Shown here piece after piece: positions 29,288-38,071 of a DNA stretch of 64,000 bases (position 1 is its first letter; each line of letters opens with the position of its first letter). The position numbers and the translations under genes are program-made. The stretch is from IMG/VR virus record IMGVR_UViG_3300031963_011530, positions 32,058 to 96,057 of that record; one strand, written 5' to 3'. The notes below the pieces were generated by a model. The model had not been told where the DNA came from and did no database searches. It was given only the letters and a program-made list of their open reading frames with translations. This stretch comes from a virus.

Positions 29288-29878
29288 ATGGCATATTTAA
29301 TCGACAGAATTCAAGCATCACTTCAAAAAGAAGGTTACGCTTCTAGATCAAGAGAATCTAGAGACTGGTTACGCACGAAAGTTGCAAACCTAAAACCAAC
29401 AAAAGCAAGTTTAATGAATGATATGGCGAGATTGCGTGAGCGTAGTATTATTGGTAGAATGTATTTTTTCTTTTACGATCCTAAGACAAAGGAAAAAATG
29501 AAATACTATGATAGATTTCCTTTAGTTTTACCTATAGAACAATATGCAGATGGTTTTTTAGGATTAAATCTACATTACATTCATCCCAAACAAAGATTAA
29601 TATTGATGGACAAACTTAGTTCATATGCCAACAATGACAAGTTTGACAAAACCACGAAGTTAAAATTAACATATCAAACACTTAAAGCGGCATCAAGAAT
29701 ATTTGAAAAAAATGCTTGCATTAAGAGATACCTATTTACACAAATACAATCAAGATTTTTAGAAATAAGTGCTGAAGAATGGGATATAGCCGTTCTACTT
29801 CCAATGGAAGATTTTACATCCAAGAAAAAACCTGTTTCTAAATCTGTAGTTTTTCAAGATTCTAAGGATACATTCTAA
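29288..29878 (+). CDS. conserved T4-like phage assembly protein
   Basis: 196 residues. The blocks RDWLRTKVANLKPT, GRMYFFFYDPKTKEKMKYYD and GFLGLNLHYIHPKQR belong to a protein conserved next to gp4 and tail-tube genes in marine T4-like phages. Its name varies between genomes, and I do not assign one. It is soluble, basic at the N-terminus, and its stop overlaps the next start. A role in head or tail completion fits the neighbourhood. Confidence 0.72.
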   Translation: MAYLIDRIQASLQKEGYASRSRESRDWLRTKVANLKPTKASLMNDMARLRERSIIGRMYFFFYDPKTKEKMKYYDRFPLVLPIEQYADGFLGLNLHYIHPKQRLILMDKLSSYANNDKFDKTTKLKLTYQTLKAASRIFEKNACIKRYLFTQIQSRFLEISAEEWDIAVLLPMEDFTSKKKPVSKSVVFQDSKDTF

Positions 29879-30627
29879 TGTCTTTTACGCCAACACTCTT
29901 TTTATCAAATATTCGAGCCAAAGATGGATTAGCCAGACCGAATAGATTTAAAGTAATTTTACCGATCCCTAACTACATAGGTAATTTTGTTAGCACAGGA
30001 GTTTTAGAAGGATTATTAAACTTACCAAATACTCTTGTTACTGACATTACAGATTGGGTAAGTTCAAGAACTAGTTATGAAACAACAGGAGTACCTTTTA
30101 AGAGAAGTTCGAATCCCTCTATCACAAGATATCTTTCTTTACAGTGTGATACCGCTGAACTTCCAGGAAAAACATTACAAACAGCCGATGTAAAAATTTA
30201 TGGTCCGACATTTAAAATACCATATCAAAAACAATATAATGATATGAGTTTAAGTTTTATCTGTACAAACGATTTTTATGAAAGAAAACTTTTTGATCTT
30301 TGGATCGATGCTATTATGCCATCTGACACCAACAATTTAAGATTTCCCAAAGATGAAGAAACTAGATACATGACGGACATTCAAGTTCTTCAGTACGACG
30401 ACTTTATCAAACAAATTTATTCTGTAAAATTAATCGATGCTTTTCCAATAGGTGTCGCAGCACAACCGTTAGCTTGGAGTGATGACGGTTATCATAGATT
30501 AACTGTTCAATTCGCATATCAAAAATATCAAACTATCTATGAAGGTTATACTGATCTGGGTGAAGCAGCTGCTTCTTACTTTGGAGCAAAAAGTACAAAG
30601 TTATTTGACAAATTCTTTAAATTTTAA
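29878..30627 (+). CDS. tail-tube-type protein (gp19/gp54 family)
   Basis: 249 residues. The blocks LQCDTAELPGKTLQT, KIYGPTFKIPYQKQYNDMS and FYERKLFDLWIDAI are those of T4-like tube-fold proteins, either the tail-tube monomer gp19 or the tube initiator gp54. C-terminal strands (YHRLTVQFAYQKYQTI) complete the beta-barrel-like fold. Its position next to gp26 and the tape measure favours the baseplate initiator, but gp19 cannot be excluded. Confidence 0.78.
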   Translation: MSFTPTLFLSNIRAKDGLARPNRFKVILPIPNYIGNFVSTGVLEGLLNLPNTLVTDITDWVSSRTSYETTGVPFKRSSNPSITRYLSLQCDTAELPGKTLQTADVKIYGPTFKIPYQKQYNDMSLSFICTNDFYERKLFDLWIDAIMPSDTNNLRFPKDEETRYMTDIQVLQYDDFIKQIYSVKLIDAFPIGVAAQPLAWSDDGYHRLTVQFAYQKYQTIYEGYTDLGEAAASYFGAKSTKLFDKFFKF

Positions 30628-30638
30628 ATGGAGTTACT

Positions 30639-31367
30639 ATGTTACCTAAAATTGATGTTCCGTTATTTGAAATAAAATTAAGTTCTACTGGTGAGTTTAT
30701 TAAGTTTAGACCTTTTACAGTAAAAGAAGAAAAATTATTTCTTATGGCTTATGAATCTGATGATGCAAAATATTCTGTAGACACAATTATGCAAGTTTTA
30801 AATAATTGTGTAGTAAGTGATATTGATATAAAGGATTTGCCAACATTTGATATTGAACATTTATTTTTAAATATTAGAGCTCGTTCAATTGGCGAAATAG
30901 TCAAATTAAAGTACCGTTGTAATAATGATGTTGGTACAGAAGAAGAACCTAAAAAATGTAACAGTTCTGTTGAAATAGATTTGAATGTTTTGGAAATAGA
31001 ACCAACTAAAGAAGAAAATCATTCAAATAAAATAGAAATCACAGACAAATTAGGTATCATGATGAAGTATCCTAAAATGAACTTGATAAAAGATAACACG
31101 AATACAGAAGATTTTAATGTTGTTTTAGATTTAATTATAAACTGTATTGATTTTATTTACGATGAAAACAATGTATATTATGCGAAAGATTCTACTAAAG
31201 AAGAATTAACAGAGTTTTTAGATTCGTTACAATCTAAAGATTTGGAAAAAATTAAAGATTTTTTCGACACTATGCCAAAACTTAAAAAGAAAGTAGATTT
31301 TGAATGTAATAAATGCGGCTATCACGAAAACATTGAATTAGAAGGTTTACAAAGTTTTTTCGGTTAA
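30639..31367 (+). CDS. 26: baseplate hub assembly protein gp26-like
   Basis: 242 residues. FRPFTVKEEKLFLMA near the start and the DIEHLFLNIRARSIGE segment are typical of T4 baseplate gp26 (T4_baseplate family). A zinc-ribbon-like pair pattern is present: C97 and C111 in the middle, and CNKCGYHE near the end. The gene ends in GTTTTTTCGGTTAA, which contains a perfect -1 slippery heptamer T TTT TTC in frame, followed by a 64-codon open extension (31361-31555). Shine-Dalgarno is ATGGAG. Confidence 0.82.
   Translation: MLPKIDVPLFEIKLSSTGEFIKFRPFTVKEEKLFLMAYESDDAKYSVDTIMQVLNNCVVSDIDIKDLPTFDIEHLFLNIRARSIGEIVKLKYRCNNDVGTEEEPKKCNSSVEIDLNVLEIEPTKEENHSNKIEITDKLGIMMKYPKMNLIKDNTNTEDFNVVLDLIINCIDFIYDENNVYYAKDSTKEELTEFLDSLQSKDLEKIKDFFDTMPKLKKKVDFECNKCGYHENIELEGLQSFFG
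31355..31361 (+). promoter_or_regulatory. predicted -1 frameshift site T_TTT_TTC
   Basis: In the zero frame the codons are AGT TTT TTC GGT TAA; the heptamer T TTT TTC fits X XXY YYZ exactly and lies three codons from the stop. A shift of -1 here bypasses the stop and continues for 64 codons. A short stem downstream is possible, but I see no convincing pseudoknot by eye. Confidence 0.6.
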
Positions 31368-31555
31368 CATTTGGTCATGACAATTTGCAGAATCACTATC
31401 ACACCAACTTTGCGTTAATGCAACATCACAAATATAGTTTAACAGAGTTGGAGAATATGATTCCTTGGGAAAAAGATATCTATGTGAATATGTTAATGAG
31501 ATATCTAGAAGAAGAATCTGAAAGATTAAAAGCAGCACAAAATCAAAAGAGATAA
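31361..31555 (+). CDS. frameshift extension of gp26 (tail chaperone-like segment)
   Basis: In the -1 frame after the slippery site the reading is open for 64 codons to a TAA at 31553-31555. The peptide (FGHDNLQNHYHTNF, SLTELENMIPWEKDIYV, then a charged helix) resembles the second-frame segment of tail-assembly chaperones, in which a Y/H-rich start is followed by ELE.M.PWER..YV. The only internal ATG (near 31410) has no Shine-Dalgarno, so expression as a gp26 fusion is more likely than free translation. It fills the gap before the tape-measure gene. Confidence 0.62.
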   Translation, partial: RLTFGHDNLQNHYHTNFALMQHHKYSLTELENMIPWEKDIYVNMLMRYLEEESERLKAAQNQKR

Positions 31556-31558
31556 AAT

Positions 31559-33523
31559 ATGGCAACTAAAAAACCATCAAGAGGAAGATTAACAGAAATC
31601 GTTGCTTCACGAAGAAGTCAGGGTAGCAGCGTTACTGGAGCTTTAGCTAGTGGTATCAAAGAAAGACTTAAGGAAAAATTTGATCCTCGGCAATTAATTA
31701 ATCAAAGAGGATTATTAACTGCTTTATTTCCTGGACTAAAAACATATCAAGCAAAAACTTCCGCATCAGAAATATCACAATCTTCGATGCAAGTTACGTC
31801 TTTTGATGAAATAAAACCTATGTTGGAAACCATTTCATTCAATACAAAAATGACAGCAAAAAATACTATGGTTTTACCAGCACTACACCGAGATGTAAAT
31901 GTAATTCGTCAAAATATAGTAAAATTAGTAAAGTTAAAAGGCGGTGACGCTAGAACAAAAGCCGATATGTATTTTGTAAAAGCAAAAGAACGTGAGGACA
32001 AATATGAACGGGAACTAAAAAAAGAAAGAAATAAACAAAGTAGAATCCAAAAAATAAAAGAAGATGAAAAGAAAAAACAAGATGATGGCACTAAAAGTTT
32101 TTTTCAAAAATTAATTTCTTCAATAGTGAAAGGATTATCCTCAGTCGTTAGTGCTTTAGCTAGTCTTGGTAAAGCTATATTAGGAGCATTTAAATTTTTA
32201 GCCGGAATTGTAGGCACTATATTTACAACTTTAGGAAAGGCCTTTTTTGGAGCTTTGTCCGGTTTAGCTGGATTAATGCCAAACCTTAAGAACATACTTA
32301 AAACAATCGTAGGATTCATCTCAAGTGATTTAGTTAAAATATTAATTAGATCAATAATAGGTAGACTTATAGGATTTGTATTAAGTCCAAAAGGATTAAT
32401 AAGAATAGGAATGGGATTATTAGCATTTTTTGCTGGAGCTTTTGGTCTATCAATACTTCCAGAAGCAAGACGACAAGCAAATATGTTACAGGATAAAAAC
32501 ATATCCGATAAAGATATGTATCAACAAACAATAAATGAAAAATCTTTGGATTTAAAAAAAGGAGAATATTCTGAATTGCCAACAAGTGGCAGAAAAATGG
32601 AAGGAGAAGAATTAGAAAGATCTAAATTAATAGGTTTGACGGCTGATGCAAATGCAAAATATTCTATAATCGGAGCTTCAGAAGGAAAATCTGTACAATT
32701 AGGAAAAAATGGAGAATTAACTGAGTTACAAAAAAATATATTAAAAGATAGGTTTGCTCCTGGAGTTTTACAAGAATACTATAGTAAAATGAGAAATATG
32801 TATAAAATACACATACCAGGACTTAATGATACTCATCCTTTTTTACTGACAAAAGAACAAGCTGTCGAATACGGTGATAAACAACGAGAATACTTCTCAG
32901 CACTTAGAAAACTAATCTCATTACAAAATTCAGCAAGTCCTGCTAAAACAAAACTCAGAGAAGAATTTAATATAATAAAAAGTGATTTATTAAGTTTTGC
33001 TGCAAATTTTGTTGCAGAACAAATTAATTCAAATAGTGCCGATAAACGTATTTACTTTTCCAACTTGCGAAGTGTTATGGAAAATTTAGATCCAGGTTTT
33101 CTTGACGCTTATACTGAAAGAGCAACTGATGTAATTATGAACAGTGATATAATGAAAGGCATCACAAGTAACGTAGAAAAAGCGGGTGAAAAATTTGTTA
33201 AAGATTTAGATATTCCCGACGTTAGTTCAATTATAAAGAATACTGCTAACACAGCAAGAAACAGTCTTACAAGTTTATCAGGAAGTTTAGAAACACAAAT
33301 GAAAGATTTTTATACAACAAACATCATAGATAAAACATTTGATAATAGAAAAAAATCTGTGGTGTTTAAACAACCAATCGTTATAACTCAAGAATCGGAT
33401 AAAAAAAGTTTTCCACCTTTTGTAGGAGGACTCGGAGGTGCAGCTTCTGCTTGGAATAATGATTTCATAGATAAACACTTTTCTGATATGATGTCCAACC
33501 CATTAGGTCCTTTTAAGAATTAA
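31559..33523 (+). CDS. tape-measure/hub protein (gp29-like)
   Basis: 654 residues. The N-terminal module (SRRSQGSSVTGALASGIKER, then FDPRQLINQRGLL) is followed by a charged coiled coil (residues 140-178), then about 120 residues of hydrophobic helices rich in Gly/Ala/Ile (179-300), the usual core of tape-measure proteins, then a helical C-terminal region. In T4 gp29 sets tail length and caps the hub. Its N-terminal 140 residues are repeated in the next gene. Confidence 0.78.
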   Translation: MATKKPSRGRLTEIVASRRSQGSSVTGALASGIKERLKEKFDPRQLINQRGLLTALFPGLKTYQAKTSASEISQSSMQVTSFDEIKPMLETISFNTKMTAKNTMVLPALHRDVNVIRQNIVKLVKLKGGDARTKADMYFVKAKEREDKYERELKKERNKQSRIQKIKEDEKKKQDDGTKSFFQKLISSIVKGLSSVVSALASLGKAILGAFKFLAGIVGTIFTTLGKAFFGALSGLAGLMPNLKNILKTIVGFISSDLVKILIRSIIGRLIGFVLSPKGLIRIGMGLLAFFAGAFGLSILPEARRQANMLQDKNISDKDMYQQTINEKSLDLKKGEYSELPTSGRKMEGEELERSKLIGLTADANAKYSIIGASEGKSVQLGKNGELTELQKNILKDRFAPGVLQEYYSKMRNMYKIHIPGLNDTHPFLLTKEQAVEYGDKQREYFSALRKLISLQNSASPAKTKLREEFNIIKSDLLSFAANFVAEQINSNSADKRIYFSNLRSVMENLDPGFLDAYTERATDVIMNSDIMKGITSNVEKAGEKFVKDLDIPDVSSIIKNTANTARNSLTSLSGSLETQMKDFYTTNIIDKTFDNRKKSVVFKQPIVITQESDKKSFPPFVGGLGGAASAWNNDFIDKHFSDMMSNPLGPFKN

Positions 33524-33524
33524 A

Positions 33525-35378
33525 ATGTCTAGATTATCCGAAATAGTATCATATCGAAGAAGTCAGGGTAGCAGCGTTACTGGAGCTTTGGCCGGAGGTA
33601 TCAAAGAAAGATTAAAAGAAAAATTTGATCCGCGACAGTTAATTAATCAAAGAGGTTTATTAGCTGCTTTATTTCCGGGATTAAAAACTTACCAATCGAA
33701 AGCAGGATCAAATCCTAGGATATCCGGAAAATCAATAGAAAAATCTTCAGTGGATGTTTCAGATATAAAACCTATATTTGAAAATATACAATCTGACACC
33801 AGAATTACAGCTAAAAATCTAAGTGTTTTACCTTCTATTCACAGAGACTTCAATGTGATTAGACAAAATATTGTAAAACTTTTAAAGTTGGAAAAATTTG
33901 ATGCAGCAACAAAAGCTGATATGTATTTTAAAGCTGCCGCAAAAAGAGAAGAAATGTATGAATCACAATTATCAAATTTAAGAAATAACAATTCTCCGGA
34001 AAGACAAATCACTAAACCAAATTCAGGATCTTTTAATTTTGGAGTTTTAGTGGATGCAGCATTTTTTGCAGGTCTTTTAGGTATGGTTACCTTAGCTATT
34101 AAAGGTGTATATAATGCGGTTGAAAGAATAAGAAATATAGACTTAAAAGAATCTATTGATGATTTCTTAAAATCAGTACAAAAATCGATTGATGAAGTAA
34201 TGTCGATTGATTTTTTTACTGATGCGTCCGATATCGAAAGAGAAATGTCCAGGTTAACATTTGGTACTTTAACTGAAGATCAAAAAAAGAAATTTTTGGA
34301 AGCTCAAGCAAAAGCTGAAGGATTTGGTGTAAAAGGAACAAAACCAACTGAACTTAATAATCCTGGAGCAATGCTTTATAATGAAAAAGATGAATCTCAA
34401 AAAAAATTGGGAGCTAAACCTTCTGAAAAACATTTCTTAAATGTAAATGGTAAAAAAATTCCTTTTGCACAATTTCCTACTGTTGAAGCTGGAAAACAAG
34501 CTCAGAGAGAAAAATGGGAATCTCCAATGTATAAATCAAAACCTTTAAATGAAGCAGCTAGAATTTGGAGTGGAACTGTAGGAGTAGACACCAAAGCATC
34601 TCAAAATTATTTGAAACTTTTATTTGATTCATTAGGAATAGGAACACCAATAGGCGGTTTCGTAAAAAAACCAGCTGGTCCTAGAACTATAAAAGATGTA
34701 AATGTAGAAGGCTTCAAAATGAAAGAAGTTACTGGTGATTTTGGAATTTATGGTCAAATGTCTAAAGTTGAAAATGTTGTTCTGCACCATACTGGTGATA
34801 ATAGATTAACAAGTGCCTTAAATGAATTTGAAAGATTTCAAACAGACAAAGAAGGCAAAAGCAAAGGTTATAAACACGGCGTTCAATATGTGATTGATAG
34901 AGATGGAACTGTTTATAACATAGCTCCAGATAAATCAATCATGTACCACGCTGGAACTAAATCGGGAGTAACGAATCAAAACTCAATTGGTGTAGAAATA
35001 GTTTCTAAAAATAGTGAATCATTTACTGAAGCTCAAACCAAATCAGCAAAAGCTCTTGTTGCTTTTTTAAGAAAACGTCATGGAGATTTAAATGTAGTTG
35101 GACATGGAGAAATTTCTCCAGATAAAATGAAATCTGAAGGTAGAGCTTTGGCTGAAGAAATAAGAAAAAATCCTCCAGTTTTTAGTCCTCAATCCATGGG
35201 TAATATGGGTGAGATGATAGATAATTCTTCTTTTAATGTGGCTTTTGGATCAATGAATGAAGATACTCCAATAGTTTTCATCAACAATAATACTAATCAA
35301 CAAAATGTAATAGTGATGGAAAATCAGTCAGAATCTAAAGATTATTTACCAAATTTGTTTCGAAGTATTATCGCATAA
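33525..35378 (+). CDS. virion-associated amidase with tape-measure N-terminus
   Basis: 617 residues. Residues 1-140 repeat the N-terminus of the preceding gene, with near-identical DNA at 33556-33600. A middle part (NNPGAMLYNEKDE to ARIWSG) looks like a muralytic or structural lysozyme-like segment. Residues about 405-545 form an N-acetylmuramoyl-L-alanine amidase (amidase_2/PGRP): VVLHHTG (His about 419), MYHAGT (about 472), and VVGHGEISPDK (about 526) supply the zinc and catalytic residues. It probably opens peptidoglycan on injection, compensating for the lack of a gp5 lysozyme. Confidence 0.85.
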   Translation: MSRLSEIVSYRRSQGSSVTGALAGGIKERLKEKFDPRQLINQRGLLAALFPGLKTYQSKAGSNPRISGKSIEKSSVDVSDIKPIFENIQSDTRITAKNLSVLPSIHRDFNVIRQNIVKLLKLEKFDAATKADMYFKAAAKREEMYESQLSNLRNNNSPERQITKPNSGSFNFGVLVDAAFFAGLLGMVTLAIKGVYNAVERIRNIDLKESIDDFLKSVQKSIDEVMSIDFFTDASDIEREMSRLTFGTLTEDQKKKFLEAQAKAEGFGVKGTKPTELNNPGAMLYNEKDESQKKLGAKPSEKHFLNVNGKKIPFAQFPTVEAGKQAQREKWESPMYKSKPLNEAARIWSGTVGVDTKASQNYLKLLFDSLGIGTPIGGFVKKPAGPRTIKDVNVEGFKMKEVTGDFGIYGQMSKVENVVLHHTGDNRLTSALNEFERFQTDKEGKSKGYKHGVQYVIDRDGTVYNIAPDKSIMYHAGTKSGVTNQNSIGVEIVSKNSESFTEAQTKSAKALVAFLRKRHGDLNVVGHGEISPDKMKSEGRALAEEIRKNPPVFSPQSMGNMGEMIDNSSFNVAFGSMNEDTPIVFINNNTNQQNVIVMENQSESKDYLPNLFRSIIA

Positions 35379-35380
35379 AA

Positions 35381-35410
35381 AACCCACCTTTCGGTGGGTT
35401 TTCTTTTAGT
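35381..35410. terminator. bidirectional rho-independent terminator
   Basis: The hairpin aacccacc-tttc-ggtgggtt (35381-35400) has an A-run on its left and a TTTTCTTTT run on its right, so it can stop both the rightward tail operon and the leftward gp32 transcript. The convergent stop codons lie at 35378 and 35406. Confidence 0.88.
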
Positions 35411-36296
35411 CTTGAGATGCGAGTGATTTAAAATAATCCAAATCATCATCATCAATATTTGATGAAGTATCGAATGAAGATCCATCAAGATCAGATGAAG
35501 TTTTAGGAACAAAATCTTCAGCTTTAGTTCTTGGTGCAACAGCTTCAAAACCTAGAGCTTTATCAAGACGAGCTTTCAATTGCTCATACGATTTAAAGTT
35601 TTTCTTCTCTGTAAATTCTTTTAGGGAGAATTCTTTCTTCCAAAGTTCTTCAAGTTTATCATCATCACCATCAAGAACAGCAGACTTATCTGCAAATTCC
35701 GATTTATCATAATTACGATAACCTTCAACATTACGAATCTTCAACTTGAAGTTAGCACCTTCCCATAGATCAAATGGGTTAACAGGTGTTTCATCAGCAA
35801 ACTCAGGATTCATTGCTTCAGTAATCTTATCAAAGATTTTCTTACCGAATTTAAACAGTTTAATCTGTCCTTCGTTTTCTGGATTACTTGGATCCGAGAT
35901 AACGAGAATATTTGCAATGTATGAGAGTTTACGTTTTTGTTTACGAGCAATATCTTTATTTGCTTCAACACCAGAATTCCACAAAGTAGAATTGTGTTCG
36001 CAAACAGGACATTTATCGTTCAATGTAGTAAGACAGTTATCAATTAACCATCCACCAGGTCCCTGAAAACCGTGATGAAAAATTCTTACCCATGGTAGAC
36101 CTTCATCACCATCTGCTGCAGGTGCTGGCAAGAAACGAATGACTGCCATACCATTACCAGCTTTATCAACTGATGGTTGCCAAAATCTATTATCGTCCTT
36201 TGAATTTGCTTCGCCAGATTGGGTTGTTGATTCAATCGCCTTTGTTAGTTTGTCCAACGAACTGCGATTGCGTTTGAGATTTGCAAAACTAGACAT
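35406..36296 (-). CDS. 32: single-stranded DNA-binding protein gp32
   Basis: 296 residues. The basic N-terminal LAST-like segment (NLKRNRSS) supports cooperativity. The zinc site is formed by His74 or His75, C88, C96 and C99 (DNCLTTLNDKCPVCEHN), comparable to H64/C77/C87/C90 of T4. KRKLSYIANILVI and LFKFGKKI are OB-core strands. The acidic tail (DDDDLDYFKSLASQD) contacts gp59, polymerase and helicase. A sigma70-like promoter at 36360-36388 and a leader with three tandem repeats lie upstream. Confidence 0.95.
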   Translation of the reverse strand: MSSFANLKRNRSSLDKLTKAIESTTQSGEANSKDDNRFWQPSVDKAGNGMAVIRFLPAPAADGDEGLPWVRIFHHGFQGPGGWLIDNCLTTLNDKCPVCEHNSTLWNSGVEANKDIARKQKRKLSYIANILVISDPSNPENEGQIKLFKFGKKIFDKITEAMNPEFADETPVNPFDLWEGANFKLKIRNVEGYRNYDKSEFADKSAVLDGDDDKLEELWKKEFSLKEFTEKKNFKSYEQLKARLDKALGFEAVAPRTKAEDFVPKTSSDLDGSSFDTSSNIDDDDLDYFKSLASQD

Positions 36297-36308
36297 AGTA
36301 CTTCCTTT

Positions 36309-36341
36309 CGTATAAACGGTGTATTAACGGTGTATAAAACG
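36309..36341 (-). repeat. three tandem ~11-nt repeats in the gp32 leader
   Basis: On the minus strand the leader holds CGTTTTATACA, CCGTTAATACA and CCGTTTATACG back to back, ending 12 bases before the gp32 ATG (36296). The repeats are AU-rich in RNA. In T4 gp32 binds its own leader cooperatively at an unstructured repeat region to repress translation; this block is placed for the same job. That role is inferred. Confidence 0.6.
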
Positions 36342-36359
36342 ACTTATCCACATAAACAT

Positions 36360-36388
36360 AGTATATCATTTATTTAGTGAACTTGCAA
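36360..36388 (-). promoter_or_regulatory. sigma70-like promoter of gp32
   Basis: TTGCAA (36383-36388), 17-base spacer, TATACT (36360-36365). It overlaps the end of the upstream nucleotidase gene and would start a leader of about 57 bases ahead of gp32. Confidence 0.6.
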
Positions 36389-36863
36389 GCAACTTCTTCA
36401 ACATTTCCTTAGTTTTAGTAATATCTTTATGAAGTATACCATGACCTCCAGCTTTATTAAAACTTTCAATCACATCTGGAGTATCATCAATCAAAATCAT
36501 ATCTGGTGTAGCATAATCTTTCTTATGTTTTCTACCAGGAACAATATTTGCTTTGTAGTTAATGCCATGGCTACGAAGCCATTTAATCTTCTGAACGGTT
36601 ACTTCACCATGAAACTTCTCTCCACCAGATGAGGAAAGAATTTCAACTTCAACTGGATATTTTTTAATAAAACTCAACAATTCTTTACCACCAGGATACC
36701 AATCTAATGTGGCAAAATTTTCACCTTTAACAAACTGTTTCCAATTTGGGTTAAAATTCTTCTTATCTCTTGTTTCACCTGGTGTTTCATCGAATAAATG
36801 AAAATAGCGTTTTTCAAAATCACATAAAACGCCATCCATATCAAGATATATTTTTTTGATCAT
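36366..36863 (-). CDS. HAD-family 5'(3')-deoxyribonucleotidase-like protein
   Basis: 165 residues. The DxDGVL motif (YLDMDGVLCDF, residues 6-16) provides the nucleophile, SSSGG gives motif II, and the MILIDDTPD segment gives motif IV with the two Asp residues that hold magnesium. Length and motifs fit the NT5C/deoxyribonucleotidase type, which dephosphorylates nucleoside monophosphates. In a phage it could adjust nucleotide pools. It lies just before gp32. Confidence 0.8.
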   Translation of the reverse strand: MIKKIYLDMDGVLCDFEKRYFHLFDETPGETRDKKNFNPNWKQFVKGENFATLDWYPGGKELLSFIKKYPVEVEILSSSGGEKFHGEVTVQKIKWLRSHGINYKANIVPGRKHKKDYATPDMILIDDTPDVIESFNKAGGHGILHKDITKTKEMLKKLLASSLNK

Positions 36864-36865
36864 AA

Positions 36866-37072
36866 TTATTTGAGTAAATAGTTTGCTAACCTAAAAACTT
36901 CTGTTTCTTCTAAAAAGAAATCATAAGAGGAAGTATTTGTCATCTCACCTTCTTTATTATACTGTTCACCAGTAAAACGTAAATGCCTCATACCTCTAGG
37001 CGATAAGCAATCTTCCATTTGAAATTTTAATTTCCAGTCATCTCTATTTGTTAGAATTTCTTTAACACTCAT
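36866..37072 (-). CDS. small hypothetical protein
   Basis: 68 residues, beginning MSVKEILTNRDDW. Predicted beta strands (MRHLRFTGEQYN, TSSYDFFLE) and a short helix at the end. It overlaps the upstream gene by 11 bases and ends just before the nucleotidase. No family recognised. Confidence 0.65.
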   Translation of the reverse strand: MSVKEILTNRDDWKLKFQMEDCLSPRGMRHLRFTGEQYNKEGEMTNTSSYDFFLEETEVFRLANYLLK

Positions 37073-37280
37073 AATCGTCTCCTTCGAAATATTTTTCTAC
37101 TTTTGTCATTGCTTCTTCCAAAGTCACGGCAATGACTCTAACATATGCTATACCAGCACTGATGGACATATCAAAAGGAACAGGTCCATTAAAATTAAAA
37201 CTATCGGGAACAGTATATTGAACCTCAAACTCCCTCAAGTTTTTTATTCGACTCATTATGTTATCAAATTCTTTATTCAT
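37062..37280 (-). CDS. small hypothetical protein
   Basis: 72 residues. The central run MSISAGIAYVRVIAVTLEEAMTKVEKYF gives a strand-helix pattern similar to small phage alpha/beta proteins. It overlaps its downstream neighbour by 11 bases. Function unknown. Confidence 0.65.
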   Translation of the reverse strand: MNKEFDNIMSRIKNLREFEVQYTVPDSFNFNGPVPFDMSISAGIAYVRVIAVTLEEAMTKVEKYFEGDDYEC

Positions 37281-37285
37281 GGTAT

Positions 37286-38071
37286 TCAGTGAGATTCGCC
37301 ATCTATAATATTATTATACATGATTTCTTTAACCGTGTCAACTCTTTCTTTGGAGTTTTTAGCTCCTAATATTACTATGGCATGTTTACGATTGTTTTGT
37401 TCTACCATAATTGCTACACAATAACCGGCTGGGTTGGTAAATCCAGTTTTACTCACAATTACATTATCAAACTCAAAAAGAACCCTTCTGTTTGTATTAT
37501 ACAGAACGATTTTTCTTACCTTCTTCTTAAACTTAGTTTCTATAAGAGTTTGTTTTCTTATACTTATATTTTTTATTGTTGGATAATTTGATGCCGCAAT
37601 CACCATATTCACAACTTCATTTGCAGTTGAAATATTACCCATATTAAGTCCTGTTGGATCTTTAAAATAAGTAGAATTCATACCCAAATCACAAGTTTTT
37701 TTGTTCATGGCCTTTAAGAAAGCATCTCGACCACCAGGATAATCAGACGCTAAAGTTTCAGCAGCTGCGTTATCACTACGAATTAACATCGCTTCAAATA
37801 ATTCACCTCTAGTGTATGACTTTGGTGGCAAACTAGACTTTACTTTTCGTACTAGATTTAATTGTTTATTCATATCAGTACTGTAATCCAAAGCTACCAT
37901 GGCGGTCATGAGTTTTGTAACACTAGCTATAGAACGAGTATCACTAATATTTTGATTGAACATGACTTTATTTTCAGAAACATCAAAGTGAATTATTGAT
38001 GGTTCCGAACGCTTTGCATAAGAAAAGGTGCAAATAGTCAATGCAATTGTTGTTATTATTATTCTAAGCAT
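37286..38071 (-). CDS. secreted D-alanyl-D-alanine carboxypeptidase/endopeptidase (S11)
   Basis: 261 residues. A signal peptide (residues 1-19, ending FSYA) directs export. The three penicillin-binding motifs are present: S50-VT-K53, S99-D-N101 and K208-TG. This is the peptidase S11 fold, about the length of the PBP7/PbpG endopeptidases, lacking the C-terminal membrane anchor of PBP5. It would trim or cleave peptidoglycan cross-bridges in the periplasm, either to help lysis or to remodel the wall. Phage copies are uncommon. It overlaps gp59 by eight bases. Confidence 0.9.
   Translation of the reverse strand: MLRIIITTIALTICTFSYAKRSEPSIIHFDVSENKVMFNQNISDTRSIASVTKLMTAMVALDYSTDMNKQLNLVRKVKSSLPPKSYTRGELFEAMLIRSDNAAAETLASDYPGGRDAFLKAMNKKTCDLGMNSTYFKDPTGLNMGNISTANEVVNMVIAASNYPTIKNISIRKQTLIETKFKKKVRKIVLYNTNRRVLFEFDNVIVSKTGFTNPAGYCVAIMVEQNNRKHAIVILGAKNSKERVDTVKEIMYNNIIDGESH

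Noticed and set aside
31347-31565. Minus-strand frame of 72 codons opposite the gp26 extension
   Set aside because: It lies antisense to the frameshift extension in a rightward operon, has no Shine-Dalgarno and a low-complexity sequence; it is a shadow.
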